From: Psoroptes ovis
Taxonomy: Eukaryota; Arthropoda; Arachnida; Sarcoptiformes; Psoroptidae
Assembly (NCBI GenBank): GCA_002943765.1
Contig: PQWQ01000006.1
Location: 744,001-808,000 of the forward strand
DNA length: 64,000 nucleotides
Direction: 5' to 3'
Positions within the stretch are counted from its first letter, which is position 1. Each line of letters begins with the position of its first letter. Made by a program: the position numbers and the translations under genes. The notes under the pieces are model-generated. The model was not told the DNA's origin, did not search any database, and saw only the letters and a list, made by a program, of their open reading frames with translations. Below are positions 47,031-60,114 of this stretch, piece after piece.

Positions 47031-50000
47031 TCAATTATTCATTGTTGATGATGATGATGATGATGTTTGCTTTGAACGTTCTATATAAAGTTTGACCAAT
47101 TTAACTTTACTACGGCTTAATCCTTGTAAATAGGAATTCATTTGTTCACCAACTGCACCATAAATGGCCACCATACAGAATACTGCAGTTTTTCTTACAG
47201 CACTTTCATTATTATCGTAAGCCTTTTTTCAAATAAAAATATTCAAATCATTATTTTTTCAATTAATCCATGAATTTGATAAGAAAAATACCTGTAATAA
47301 TCTTGGCATTATTTCTGGTAATAATTCCATAACAACATTTTTGTCATGTAATTCGGCCAACTGAATTTTGAAGAGAAACAGAAATCGAAATAAATTAATA
47401 ATAGTTTTATGAATAAAAGCATCTGAGACAAACCTTGGTTAATAATTTGATAGCAATTATGCTCACGGCACTTTCGTCATCATTCATTTTTGATTTCAAT
47501 ATTTCAAAACTGATTTTTGGATCAAAACTATAAATTGCATAATTTGCAGTTTGCTCGGCATTTTTTACAACTTCTTTATCATCATCTTTGTGAATTATTT
47601 CCATTAATATCTTCAGTGTTTGTTCACTCATATCATCAAATGATGATTTATTTGCTCTATACAATATTTGTCCCATACGAATCAATATCAATATTTTTGT
47701 TGCCGAATGTTTTTCATTAGGTAATCTTAATAATAATGTTTCATAAATATTTTTATATTTTGTCGCTATTTCATCAGAAGATGATTCGTTCAAAAATTGT
47801 TCTAATATTAATAAATTTTTCTGAAAAATTTGATTATCTAATTGTGAAATATTATCGAAATCAGAAATAAAACTGTCCAAATTTTGATGACCATTAATTG
47901 GTGATAAATTGATTCTATGACCGTTTGAAGTAATACTATTATTGGTGATATTATTCATGGATGAATTACTATTATTAGCGTTATCAATAGTCAAGATATT
48001 GAAACTGTTTTCTAATGATTTGAATGATTTTAGTGTTGCTACATCGTGTATCAAAGAAGAATTAGCTGGATCATTTCCTAAATCAAATGATGCATTTGAT
48101 GGCAAATCAATTCTTGGGCTTCCATTTTGATTATTATTGTTATTAGAAGATCCATTATAATTAGAATTGGTTGATGTTGTCATAATCATTTGATCTGAAT
48201 CTAAACTAAAACTGTATTTTTGTATCTCATCAGATGTTTTCTTCAATGAATCATATATATCGGCTGGATTAGGATGCATATTTGGATCAAAGAAATTTTC
48301 ATCACCACTATTATTATGATTATTTAAATGATGATGATGATTAATGTAATTATTAAGATTATGATTGCTGTTGCTAATACCAGATGGGAAATTTTTGACA
48401 ATATATGGTGTTTGCATCATATTATGAGATGCTGGTGATTGACTGAGACGTGTTTTCTGCTTATGTTGAATGATTTGTAAAGCAGCGTCTTGATAACTAC
48501 CGGTAGGAAAAGAGAGAAAGATTAACTAAAAAAATCATGAGATTTCAAATCACTCACGTTTTTCGTAGTTGATTCAAATATAATGTCATTGCATTTGAAT
48601 TTAAATTATATAGATCAACGATTGTATCCTGAGATATTTTCCTTAAATCTGAACTTTTTATATCCGCTGTCCATGATATAATTTTTGCTAATGCTGATTG
48701 TATATCACGATTATGATTAACATTATTATTGGCTGATGGTGATTCAATTTTTTTCTCAAATTGAAAATCACTAGAATCCATCAAAAATATCAATTTTGAT
48801 AAATATTGTAATACAGCTATTTTAACTTTTGTATTTAATGTCTGATCACTTAATAATTTCATAATAACATTAAATTGATGATCGATTGGAAATGATTCGC
48901 GTATCAATTCAAACGTTTTTAAAATACATGTCTGAATTGAACCTAATGTATCACTACCTGCTTTTAAAAACAATCTTGTCATCAATATGTATAGCCAGGA
49001 ATTCAATTCGTTTTTATAAATATGTATCAATTGATTCAAGGTGTTCAAAAATAATGAAAATGCCTAAATTAAGAAAAATTAATTATTTATAGAAGCGTGA
49101 AAATTTATTATATTCAACATACTTTAGTATGAGGATCGACCAACATTCTAGTGAATATGTCAGTTATTCTTTTCAATTGAAATGTGTTCAATCTTTCATC
49201 AGAGTAGCGAAGAAAATTGTTCAATCCTAAAAGGCCATCTTTCCTGTCTGACCAATGAGCACTAGAGAGGTTTTCCAATATTTTACCAATATCTTCAGTT
49301 TTTCGCTTGCCATAATTTGCGAAAGATGCATCAGAACATATGCTAAAAAATTGAGAAAATGTTAGATTTTAATGTAATGATTTTATTGATACAATAAACG
49401 ATTTAAAAGGATGAAAATGATATAATTGTTAATGATAATTAAAAGGTTTGATGTGATTATAACGAGATAATTATAAAGCTAATAATGAAGTTCAACACAA
49501 AACAATTGACAATGATGTAGACCAGTCATTCTCAACCAGTATTCCGCGAGATTCAAAAAGTGTGCCGCGAAATTTCGAAAATCTAACTCACTCCTTTACT
49601 TGGTGTCCCGCACATATTTAGGGAATAAAGGCTATTCCTTTTTTCAGTGTGCCGCGGCGAAAAAAAGGTTGAGAATGACTGATGTAGACAAAACGACGGT
49701 TACAAAACCAGTGTGTGCTGAACATAATTTTACAACGGTTATAAAACGTATCTAGCAAGCTGATCTTATTGTGCATGTTTAATAAATCATATTCATATGC
49801 TAACAGAAAGCAATTGATGTAGTTAAGAATAATTTTTGAATAAAAGCAAATTTACCTAGATGCATCACTTTCATCCGATTGTTCATCGAAAAATTTTTTC
49901 CTCGGTGTTGATTGCCATAGAAATGCATTCTCAATCAATTGTTCATGTTCATTTGGCCGTAATATTCGATTATTATGAGCTAAATCTAGATCCGAGGATG

Positions 50001-52217
50001 TAAGATGACTTTTCGTGCGGCTATTTGTTGAGCTGGAACTCAATTTTCTTTCAAATCTGTGTGAATTACTATTGCTATTATTTGTGCGACTTGCAGGACT
50101 TTGATCACGACTTGTGATACCAGTTCTTTTTGCTCTCGAAGATGCTGTGTGAAAACGTGAATGCGGAATATTATTACTACCAGAACTACCATTGCTGCCA
50201 TATGCATTTACACGAGATGATGGTGATGCTGAACGACTACCTGGTTGTGATTTAGACACTTGTCGATTTTTTCGAACCGGTGTTCTTAATGCAGGACTAT
50301 TACTATTTCCATTGATTAAATCATGATTTCTTCTATTGTGATCTGTTTAATAGTGATGCAAAATGAATAAATTTAAGGAAAAAAATAATTTATGAAAAAA
50401 TTTATATGTGACCAATGTTATTTTTTATGGTCGATGAGAATGCATGAAAAATTAAAATAATAAAATAAAATAAAACAAAATTAAAACTAAGACAACATAC
50501 TTAAACTATTAACGGAATTAAGCAATGATTTCGTAGCCGATGTTGATGTTATTGGGTAATGATTGTTAGCATTATTTTGATAATAATGGTTATTATTGTA
50601 ATTATTATGATGACTGGAATAAACATTAGCTCTAGATCTAGCTCTTCGTTGTGCATCAATATCTATAGCACTAGTTGCTTTAATGGGTGTGTGGTTTGAA
50701 GCTACGATTTTTGATCAAATCATGAAATTATCGCAAATAATTAATTAATGGATTAAAAACGAAAAAATAAAATAAAATAATTAAAAACAAATGAACAAAA
50801 TTAACAAAATGTGTTTTCATGTGTTAAAATGTGTAATTTAAATGCAAAATGATAAAACTTACTAGAAGAATTATTCCTTGGTGATGATACTGAATGTATT
50901 GGAATTGCTGAACGCTTGGATAAAGTATTATTTGTAGCTGTTGAACAATAACGATTAATACTTTCGATCGATCCATTTGTTGAATTCGTTCGATTCGTTA
51001 ATGGTCTAGAATATGTTGGCGCTTTATTTAATGAGTTCGTGGAACTCCAATTCGTCATGTGTTCACCTTGTAACATTCTTTGTTTGCTTGAATCTAATGA
51101 ACTGAGCAAATAATCTGATTCGGCTTTGAATTTATCGGCAAAACCCCAAAACGCTTTACGTGCTAATGCACGTGCTTCTGGGTCGGCATCGCTTACTCCT
51201 TTTTTGATAGCTTCACCTAATGCACCGACATGTTTTTCAAGACAATGTGGCGGCCATGCATGTAATAATTGATCAAGAAATTCACAACATGCTTTTCGAA
51301 TTTCTTTAGATTTTGATGAAATATTATAAGTAATAATCGGAATCAATCGACTTGCATGCGTATACTGTATTACAAAACGAATAGCTACCACAGCACAGCT
51401 CGACATAATCTTGGCACTGTTTTGTATCGAATCGATCAAAGTTGGAAGCAGTACTTCTGCAAATCTATCACATCTGATCATTTTTGAATTTGATTAATTA
51501 ACACAAATCATTGTACTTGAAAAATTATTATCAAATTATTTGAACATACTTATTACCAATACGTTGAGATAAATAGGCAATCGAGATACACGCCTCTCGA
51601 ACAACCTGTGATCGTAAATCTTTGACTGATGTTTGAAATGGCACTTCAAGAAGTTTTAAATGTTGATAGAATTCATCATAATCAGCTGCTCCAGCAATCA
51701 ATAATGATCGAAATTTTTTCAAACATTCAATACGTTTTTCCCATTCAGCATTCGGATTTGAACATGTATCACGTATTCGAGTTAATTCTTGTTCTAATTC
51801 TTTAACTGAAAATATTTGTATTCTTGCTACATCTTCGAATGCATTCATGAACATTTCTTCATCGGCTGCTCCAGACGATTCTATATTATCATAATCATCA
51901 TAAAAAAATTATCATTGCATATTCTAATAATCAAGGGGGAAAATGACATACTTGAATTACTTGGTGGTAATTTATTCAAAATTACATTTCGCTTAACAGG
52001 TGGTGCCGAAGTTGCTCTTTTGAATGCATTAATTTTCTGTTTTTTCACATTGATGGGAAAAATTTAACACGACAAAAAATCAATTAAATTTCGAAACCAA
52101 TTAGTTTACTTTTTATAATTACCTTGAAATCAACTTCATCATTTGACACTAAATCATTTGAATTGGTAGCTGTAGTCGAAGCTTGTGAGGATGTTAAATT
52201 TGAACGATTTCTAGGAA
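47031..52217 (-). CDS. chb: CLIP-associating protein (CLASP/orbit), microtubule plus-end regulator
   Basis: Eleven exons: 52217-52123, 52036-51952, 51880-51550, 51473-50863, 50701-50501, 50342-49856, 49342-49123, 49063-48558, 48496-47434, 47360-47292 and 47222-47031; about 1286 codons after a 1-nt carry-over from an upstream exon. CLASP stabilises microtubule plus ends in mitosis and axon growth. TOG2 is clear (FEDVARIQIFS, KFRSLLIAGAADYD, DLRSQVVREAC, IQNSAKIM). The basic Ser-rich linker has SKSQPGSRSASPSSR and an EB1-binding SxIP motif, SAIP (50900-50911). TOG3 follows (SSAHWSDRKDGLLGL, DIFTRMLVDPH, LGSIQTCILKTFELIRESFP), then the C-terminal CLIP/kinetochore domain ending with AYDNNESAVRKTAVFCMVA. 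TOG1 and the true N-terminus are not in these exons. The exon at 59106-60114 fits in phase as a first exon. Confidence 0.93.
49523..49681. mobile_element. hAT-type MITE in a CLASP intron
   Basis: 159 bp with perfect 15-bp terminal inverted repeats, CAGTCATTCTCAACC and its complement, flanked on both sides by ATGTAGAC (49515-49522 and 49682-49689), an 8-bp target-site duplication. The CAG-N-N-TTCTCAACC end and the 8-bp duplication are hallmarks of hAT transposons. It has no coding capacity, so it must have moved with a transposase made elsewhere. It lies in the intron between CLASP exons 49342 and 49856 and does not touch splice sites. Confidence 0.93.
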
Positions 52218-55200
52218 CTATTATAAATTATGAAAATAGAAAAAGAGAGAAAAATTTAAAAAATGTCATTTTTTCAAATAGAAATTATATCAAAGGATTA
52301 TCACAGACAGTGAATGTGGAATAGACACATTAAAAAACGAAATTCCTAGAAATTTAAACCCTAAATTACAGGGAAAACAAATCTCAACTTAAATGACAGA
52401 AGCATATGATTATGATAATGATTGTATCATGTTTTCATGTTGAATTATCATTATCATCATGATTGTTGGTGTCGTTGGCGACAAATTATGATCGAATACA
52501 ATTATAAATTTAATATCAACAGAAAACTGAATGAAATTACAAAATTTTGTTTGGTGTCAATCGGTTATTACTATTTTTTTGTTGTCATCACAGCAACTGT
52601 TACTCGAATTTAATATTGATTTCAATTTGTGAAACAACAACATGAAAATAACAATAAAAATAAATCATTCAATTTTGATTAAAAAAAAAAATACAATGCG
52701 AAATAATGATAATAATAATAGGATCAAAAGGCTCCCATGTATTATTATATTGTATTAATAGATATTACTTGCTGCTTTTCACCATTTATATTTGAAAGAC
52801 AAAAAAAGATAATAATCGTCATCATCATGATGATAATATCGGAACTAACCGAAAATAATGACAAACAAAATCTCACATGTGAATGCTTCCAAAGGTACTT
52901 ATTATCATCGTCATCATCTGTTATAGTCTAAAAACATTCATATAATGTCACACAGATGAATTTACTGATGAATGAATGGAAGACAAGTAAAGAGCGTAAC
53001 ACCAAAACCGATTCCAGGTATAAAAATTGAATTTTTTCAAAATTCAATCGGTTCAATCGAAAACCGAAACAAAATGAAATTTAGGGAGCGCCCAAATGAC
53101 TATTCAAACAGAGATCAACATGGATACAGTTTTTTAGAGTAGGTAAAAGTAAATTGAAAACGGAAAATGATTTGAATGATTGCTTCAATCCTTCTATGCA
53201 ACCATATATCTAATGCATCGGTAATTTAAAAATTTAAATTTCAAATTTTTCTAAAAATTTAAAAATTCATTTCCATTTTTATTCATAATCGTATTCGATC
53301 ATTGATTGATTGATCGATTTGATATCATTCGAACCATAAATTATGTTGGTGATCGGAAAACAACAACAAAAACAAAAGCAATAATTGTAAAATGGAAATG
53401 AAGTTCATATGGAAATGAATTTTAAAAATGAAAAATGCCAGTTTGCTTCGTACATTAGGAAAATGAAACCTGTTGATTCAATTTTATTATTAGTTTGTGT
53501 GTTTGAATTTTTTTTCGGAAATTTCTGAATTCAATGAATAAAATTACAAACGTTTAAATTTTTCATAATCGAATATTTATCAATTTCTATTCAAAAAATA
53601 GTCCAAAAAATATCAATTCATAATTTCGTTGTTTTTTTAGATCTATAGAAAAAAATTGACCAATTCAAATAAAGAAAAACTAAACTCATTTGAACTGATC
53701 TTTGATCGATTTTTCATTGATCTGATTGACATTTTTTTCCACATTCTGACACAACTATTATAAGGCATAAATAAAGGAAAACAATGATTAATGAATCATT
53801 GAATGAATGATTATGCATTTTTGCCAAAACGAAAACATGGAAACAAATCCTAATTTGTAAATTTTGAATAAATGGAATTGAATAAAAGTTTAGCTTGATT
53901 TTCAATTCAATTCAATCCATTTTTTGTCAACTAAAAATGTCTACGAGCGAAAAAATTTTGGAAAAATACAAGTTCAATCAAAATAAGTTTTTGAACTAAA
54001 AACTGTTCAATGAATGAAACAAATTTCGATGACTTTTTTCGAATTTTTCCAATTTTTCATTGGGAAAAATAACAAATCATGATCATAATTATTCAATATT
54101 ATTGAAATTTATAAATGATGCATGATTCATCCATTCATTCGTGGAAAATCAACTAAACTTGACGAAACAATTATAAATTTAGCATCCTACAAATTGTCCT
54201 TGTGTTTGTGTGTGTTTGTATGTGCCAAAAAAATAAATTTGAGAAATACAAAATCGAGAAAAAAAACACTTGGAAAATCGCTCCATATTCAAACATGTGG
54301 CAAAAAAATAAATATTTTTTTCGTAAATATTCATGTGTTTTTCCATACACAAACACACTATCATCAATTCAATGACGACAATTTAATGAAAAATAAATTC
54401 AGTTGAAAAATAAATGGAAAAATTATTATTTTGGCATTTGCCGGAAAATGAAAAGTAAAAAAATTTCAAACGAAATTTCATAAAAATCTTAAAAATCAAA
54501 ATCGTTTAACACGTTATTAATATTTATTAATTTACTGTGATTATTAGTGACATAAATACAAGCACAAATACAGATATATCTGTCCACCGCACACACAAAT
54601 ACACAGGCAAAGAAACTAGCAAAATACAAATAAATTATGAAAGCATGCAACAACCACCATAGATTTTAAATATGAACAACGTGGGTTCAAATTTTTTGAA
54701 AGAAAAGTCATTTTTCTTAAGAAATTGAGAAAAAAATTAGAGTAATGTCATTGTGTAATAATAATTATAATAATCATAATGACAATCGTTATGATATGTA
54801 CACGATTAAACACGGGAAAAAATAAGTAAACATTTTCAATGTTTGCTTATGTTCAGTGCTCTCAGCGTATTTACTATGAACAACTTGAACAACATCCATT
54901 CATCTAATCATTTCATTTATTAAATCATTGAACTCGTGTGGTGGTTTCAACTTTTATTCATGCTTAATTTAATAATTTCACCATTATTCATTCATTATTT
55001 TATTTGGCGGTGACTGTAAATATAATCATTATTAAATTATATTTGTGTAAAAAAATGAATGAATAAATGGTGTGGAGAAATGAAAAATATGTGAAAATTT
55101 TGTTTGTTGGTTTGTTTGAAAGTTTTGTGCGAAAAAATATTTTAAATTATTTGACAAACACATGCAAACACTCATTATTATTACTATTATTCAACGATAT

Positions 55201-58200
55201 ATACAGACCTTAAATGGTCAATTCTAAAAACTTTGTTTGTTTGTTTGTTTCTGGAACAGTGTGTTTGTATGTTGAATAATTTAATAATTGTAAAATTCTC
55301 AAAAATTCATTCTCTGATACCACAAACAATCGACAAAAAAATCGTGACAATAGCCAAAAGGCATCGAAAAATATTTGGAAAAATCTAAGAAATTGATGAA
55401 ATCAATGAAGACAATCAATGTGTGCTTGTAGCAATCGATTAACGCTTTTGGTGTTTGTTTTTTCGTTCATTTATTTTTTCACATTCATTTCTTTGAATTG
55501 AACGCCAAAAAATAATGTCAGAAAAATGAAAAATCAAAAGAGAAAATCTATCAATCAATCAATCAATTGTTCATTCGGCAAATGAAATGAATGAAATGTC
55601 AACTAATTTGTGGTTTTTTTTCAGTTCATTTCATTTTTCTTTGTTTTTTCAAATGCTTTTTCAAAGCGCAATGATCTAATTGTTTACTTCAAATAATCAT
55701 CATTGAAATTACAATTGTCACATGTCAGATAATCAAAGGTAATAACAATAAGAATGATAAAAAATAAATAGGTTTCTATGTAAATTGAACACCTTTGGTG
55801 GAGGAGAGAGAGGAAAAATTACATAAATATGTTAATTTTCAATGAAATGAAATGAATGAAATGTCAGAAAAACACAGGAAATTTGACAACAAATAAACAG
55901 TTTGTCATAAACGGGAAAACACACAAATATGGCATAATTATGAAAGAATCAATCAATCGTTGCCGAATCAATTCAAACGATCGACAACCATTCAACAATC
56001 TTATCGATGATCGATCATAAGATTTTGTTTATTTTTCATTTATTTTTTAAATGAGATATTCATAGAAATTTTCGTAAAAAAAATAATTTAAAATTTAAAA
56101 ATAATTGAAAAAGACAATGGATTGCGCAATCTGTTCAGGGCAAACAGAAATGTAATAAAACAAATTTTGAAAAAAATAATTTTAAAATTTGCAACGTCAC
56201 CAGCTTCAAGGATACAATTTAAAAAATACAAAAGTCATATGTAATGATATTTGATGCTTTACCACCATTCATCATTATTTATGATGATAATGGAGAGAAA
56301 AATATTCAATTTTCAAAGATAATTTTGTTTTGTTTTTCATTTTAGAAATTTTTTCAAAAAAACATTGAATAAATGTATGGATAAATAATTGAATAAATGA
56401 ATGTAAAATGACTCGGTAGTAGGACATGATGATATCAAACAATATCATCAGCAAACATCATCATCAACAACTAATGATAATATCACATTTCATAAGACAA
56501 TAACTGTTCATTTTAAAACAACGAAAATAATAAAAATAAACAGCAGCAATGAAAATTTATCGTTATCATCATTCACATCATCACCATTATTCTTATCATC
56601 TTCTTCATTATCATCAAAAAAAAAAAAAAAAAAACATGAAACATTCAATGTTCAATTGAATAGATTAAATGTTTATGTTTCTTTGTTTTTAGTCAAAGAA
56701 TTTTACATTCAAACAGACTCAAATTCAAAATGACATGAAATATACAAGTATGAACTGCAAATAAATAAATAAATGAAACTGTTAATATAATCAACTAGGG
56801 GAAAAACATTGAAATTGGAGATTGGAGAAAAAAGCAGACAGGTAAACCTAGGCAGAACAAAATATGGATGCTTTGAAGTCTTTTTGGCATCAGGTAAATC
56901 ATAAAACATAAATGAATCAGTGATACATATCAGATCATCTTCTCAATGTGGTAAACATCATTCTTGTTTTCAGAAGATATCAAAAATAATCGTCAAAATA
57001 AAAAGGAATAATAATCATTATCATTATTATCAAATTATGTTATTGTATATTATCATTATGAAAAGAAAAGATAATAATCATTTTTTATTATTGTCAAGAG
57101 TTATCCTTGATTTGATTTTCTTTTGTAAAAATTTCTTTTCAAAAAAGAAAGCTTGTACAAAGATGATAATAATAATAAAAATATTGAAATTAATAATGAA
57201 ACATGATTGATATTTTATGGAAACTATTGAAAACACAAAAGAAAACAATCGTTGAATCGAATATAACAATTGAAGATGAATGGATGGATATAAAGAAATA
57301 GAAAAGCTTTTAAGAAAAAATCTTTGATAGATTTTGAATAATAAAATCTTTGAATTAGCTTATGTACAATTAAGGATAAATTACACAAATCTATGCATTT
57401 TGAATATCTAAAAATTTTCCAATAATAATAATCATTGTGTAAATGGTTGGATAAATATTCTTTTGTTCATTTTTCTATTCTTATCTATTGTCATGATGTA
57501 TGAATGTAACAATTTGCATGATGATCTAAATATATTTAGATATTTGAATATTTAAAAATATATGTTTACATTCGTAACCATCTGAATAAATGAATGAATG
57601 AAAGGCTAATAATCTAAATAATGTCTCTATCAGCGATAAAATATCGTTAAGAAAAAGAATATATAAATATTCATTCGAAAATTGATGCATTGTTCACAAT
57701 TATTAATGGTAAATGAATGTGAATAAATATAATAAAATGGATGAATGAAAGAATCAAAAATGTTTCAAAAGTCAAAATGTTTAAATTCAAGTTTAGAAAA
57801 AACTGCTAATAAAATGAAATCGTAACACTCTGTTAATGTGAATCTGAGTAAATTTGAATTTGATGATGAACATAGCTTATGGATGATGATGATTTATTTT
57901 CAAAACTTTTAAATTTAAATTTAAATATGAATATTTGAGATATCATTTCAAATATCATCATGAGGTATGATTGTCAGATTGTTGAAATATGATATTTATC
58001 TTTCAATGATAATAATGGCTATAATCAACATTTAAAGATCATTATTGGAATGCAAGAGAAGAGAAAATGGATTGAAGAGGCAACTATCAAGCTATTATTA
58101 TCAGCTAATTCAAGATCGTTATCATTATTATTATCATTAATATCAACCTCAGTATAATCTGTGCGCTATTCAACCACTGAACTAGCAGCGGTGCGTGTGT

Positions 58201-59105
58201 TTATGCGGTGAATTGTTTGAAAAAAATGGTAAAATGAAATGGTTTCAATGATAACAATATCATAGTAAATGATACGATATCATGATAATTTTACAATGTT
58301 AGAATATGAATGATTATTTCTATCAGATTCAACACAGTACGAATGATAATAATCAAATGTAACGTGAGGATATTATTTATTTTTGCTCATTCATTCTATT
58401 GCAGTCTGTATATATTTCATATCACACAATACACAATCGGGATCATCATCATTTGGAATCAACCGGCCATTTTTATTATTATCAATTCATTCATTTTTGT
58501 TCATTATCAAAATTCATAGAGAATTCATCGAATGAAAAAAAGGAAAAATTGGAACATTCCATCATCATCATCAGCATTGAATTTTGATTCAACATTGAGA
58601 TTGAGCAATGAACTTCAATGTTGTTGTTGTTGTTGTGTGAGCACTAAGCATCAAGATGTTTGGAATGAATGAATGGATAGATAAACTAAACCAAAACAAA
58701 TTCAAATACAGAAAAACAAAGCCGAAAAATACAATAATTGGTCGATGTCAACAATGATAATACAAAGATATTTGACAATGATATTCGAGTAAATTTTTTG
58801 TTTAAAATTATTTTCATAATTATTATGATTATCATTTATTTTGAATGTCAAATAGGAAATTGGACATAATCCAATGGTGATAATGGTGTAGTTGACAATG
58901 GAGCAAAGAAAAATTAAAAAAATAAAGACAAGGTACAAGGCTTTGCATTTTCCTCGTTGATTAACGTGTGCACTCAAAAAGAAAAAATATTTAAGTATAA
59001 ATGTGCACATTGTCAATGTGATCAAATGATTAAATACAATGTTGATTACAAATGCGATTAAAATTACAGAAAAAAAATTTAAATGGTAACAAAAAAAAAA
59101 TATAC
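52218..59105. other. 6.9 kb without supported exons (possible first intron of CLASP)
   Basis: Very AT-rich with many ATC/ATT and CATT repeats, GTTT runs and an A19 run (about 56616-56634). I looked on the minus strand for a TOG1 domain and found none. Small ORFs are hydrophobic and lack motifs. Confidence 0.5.
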
Positions 59106-60114
59106 CTATACGATGATTATTATCATTACTATTGTACACGGTATTAGATTGTTGTTTTTGTTGTTGACTAGTTTTTTTAAATATTGAAGTTATATCAAAA
59201 TTATTATAATTATTTTGATTTTGATTATTTCGACGTAATGAACAACTACACTGTCGCTCAATTTTTTTACGTATCGGATTCGATGTCATTCGCAACATTT
59301 TATCATACATTTGTATCCAATCCCAATCAGAATCCCATATTATTTGTCCATTTTCTGAGACTAGATTTTTACGATTCATATATGGACTGTTCGTTACCGA
59401 TTTACTTGTATATAATGATAATGGTTGGCGTTTTAAACTATTTAAATTATCATCATCACTGTTTATTTTTGTCGATGTCGATGATGATTCAGATGATAAT
59501 GATGATGATTCATTCGATGATGATGCGAATGATGATTCAGATGATAATGATGATGATTCATTCGATGATGATGCGAATGATGATTCAGGATGAATTTTAG
59601 TAATATTCTTATCATTTTTATCAGCCAAAGAATCAACTATCGTATCTATTGCTTCTTGTTGTTGCATTGACCATTGATCATATGTTAATGAATCATTTGG
59701 ATCATCATCATTATCATTGATATCATTATTTAATAAACTACTGCAAAATGAATCATCATTCGATGAAATAGTCGTATTGGTTGCTGTTGTCGATAGACTT
59801 GCAGCACGTTTTTTTGAACCATCCATCATCATCATCATCATCATCATTGTTGGTGTTGTTGATGGTGTTGAATTATTATCATCGAATCGATGATCATAAC
59901 TATTATCATTATGATCGTCATCATTGTTATTATTTTTATTATTAAACACATTCATCGTAGATGTTGGAGAATTTTCATTTTTTTGATTCAATTTCAAATG
60001 AAAATCATTATTATCACATGTAGTATCATTACTATCATTATTATTGTTGATATTGATTGGTGTATTAGTAACAATCGAATTATTATTATCATTGATTATA
60101 TCGACAATCATCAT
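59106..60114 (-). CDS. Low-complexity first coding exon, unknown gene or alternative CLASP N-terminus
   Basis: From ATG 60114 the frame runs ~336 codons to donors GT at 59111-59110 (exon end 59112) or 59105-59104 (exon end 59106); beyond these it reads into hydrophobic AT-rich sequence that looks intronic (stop at 58702). The protein is Asn/Asp/Ser-rich, with eight Met in a row and two perfect 16-residue repeats. Only its end looks globular: NSPYMNRKNLVSENGQIIW, then DSDWDWIQMYDKMLRMTSNP, IRKKIERQCSCSLRRN. I do not recognise it. Both donors leave one base over, the phase needed by the CLASP exon at 52217, and CLASP isoforms without TOG1 are known in vertebrates. A separate gene with unseen exons is equally possible. 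Confidence 0.55.
59483..59588 (-). repeat. 48-bp tandem duplication in the low-complexity exon
   Basis: Two identical 48-nt units (59483-59530 and 59531-59578) plus a partial third encode a repeated Ser/Glu-rich 16-residue block. Identity at the DNA level points to recent slippage; the frame is kept because 48 is a multiple of 3. Confidence 0.9.
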
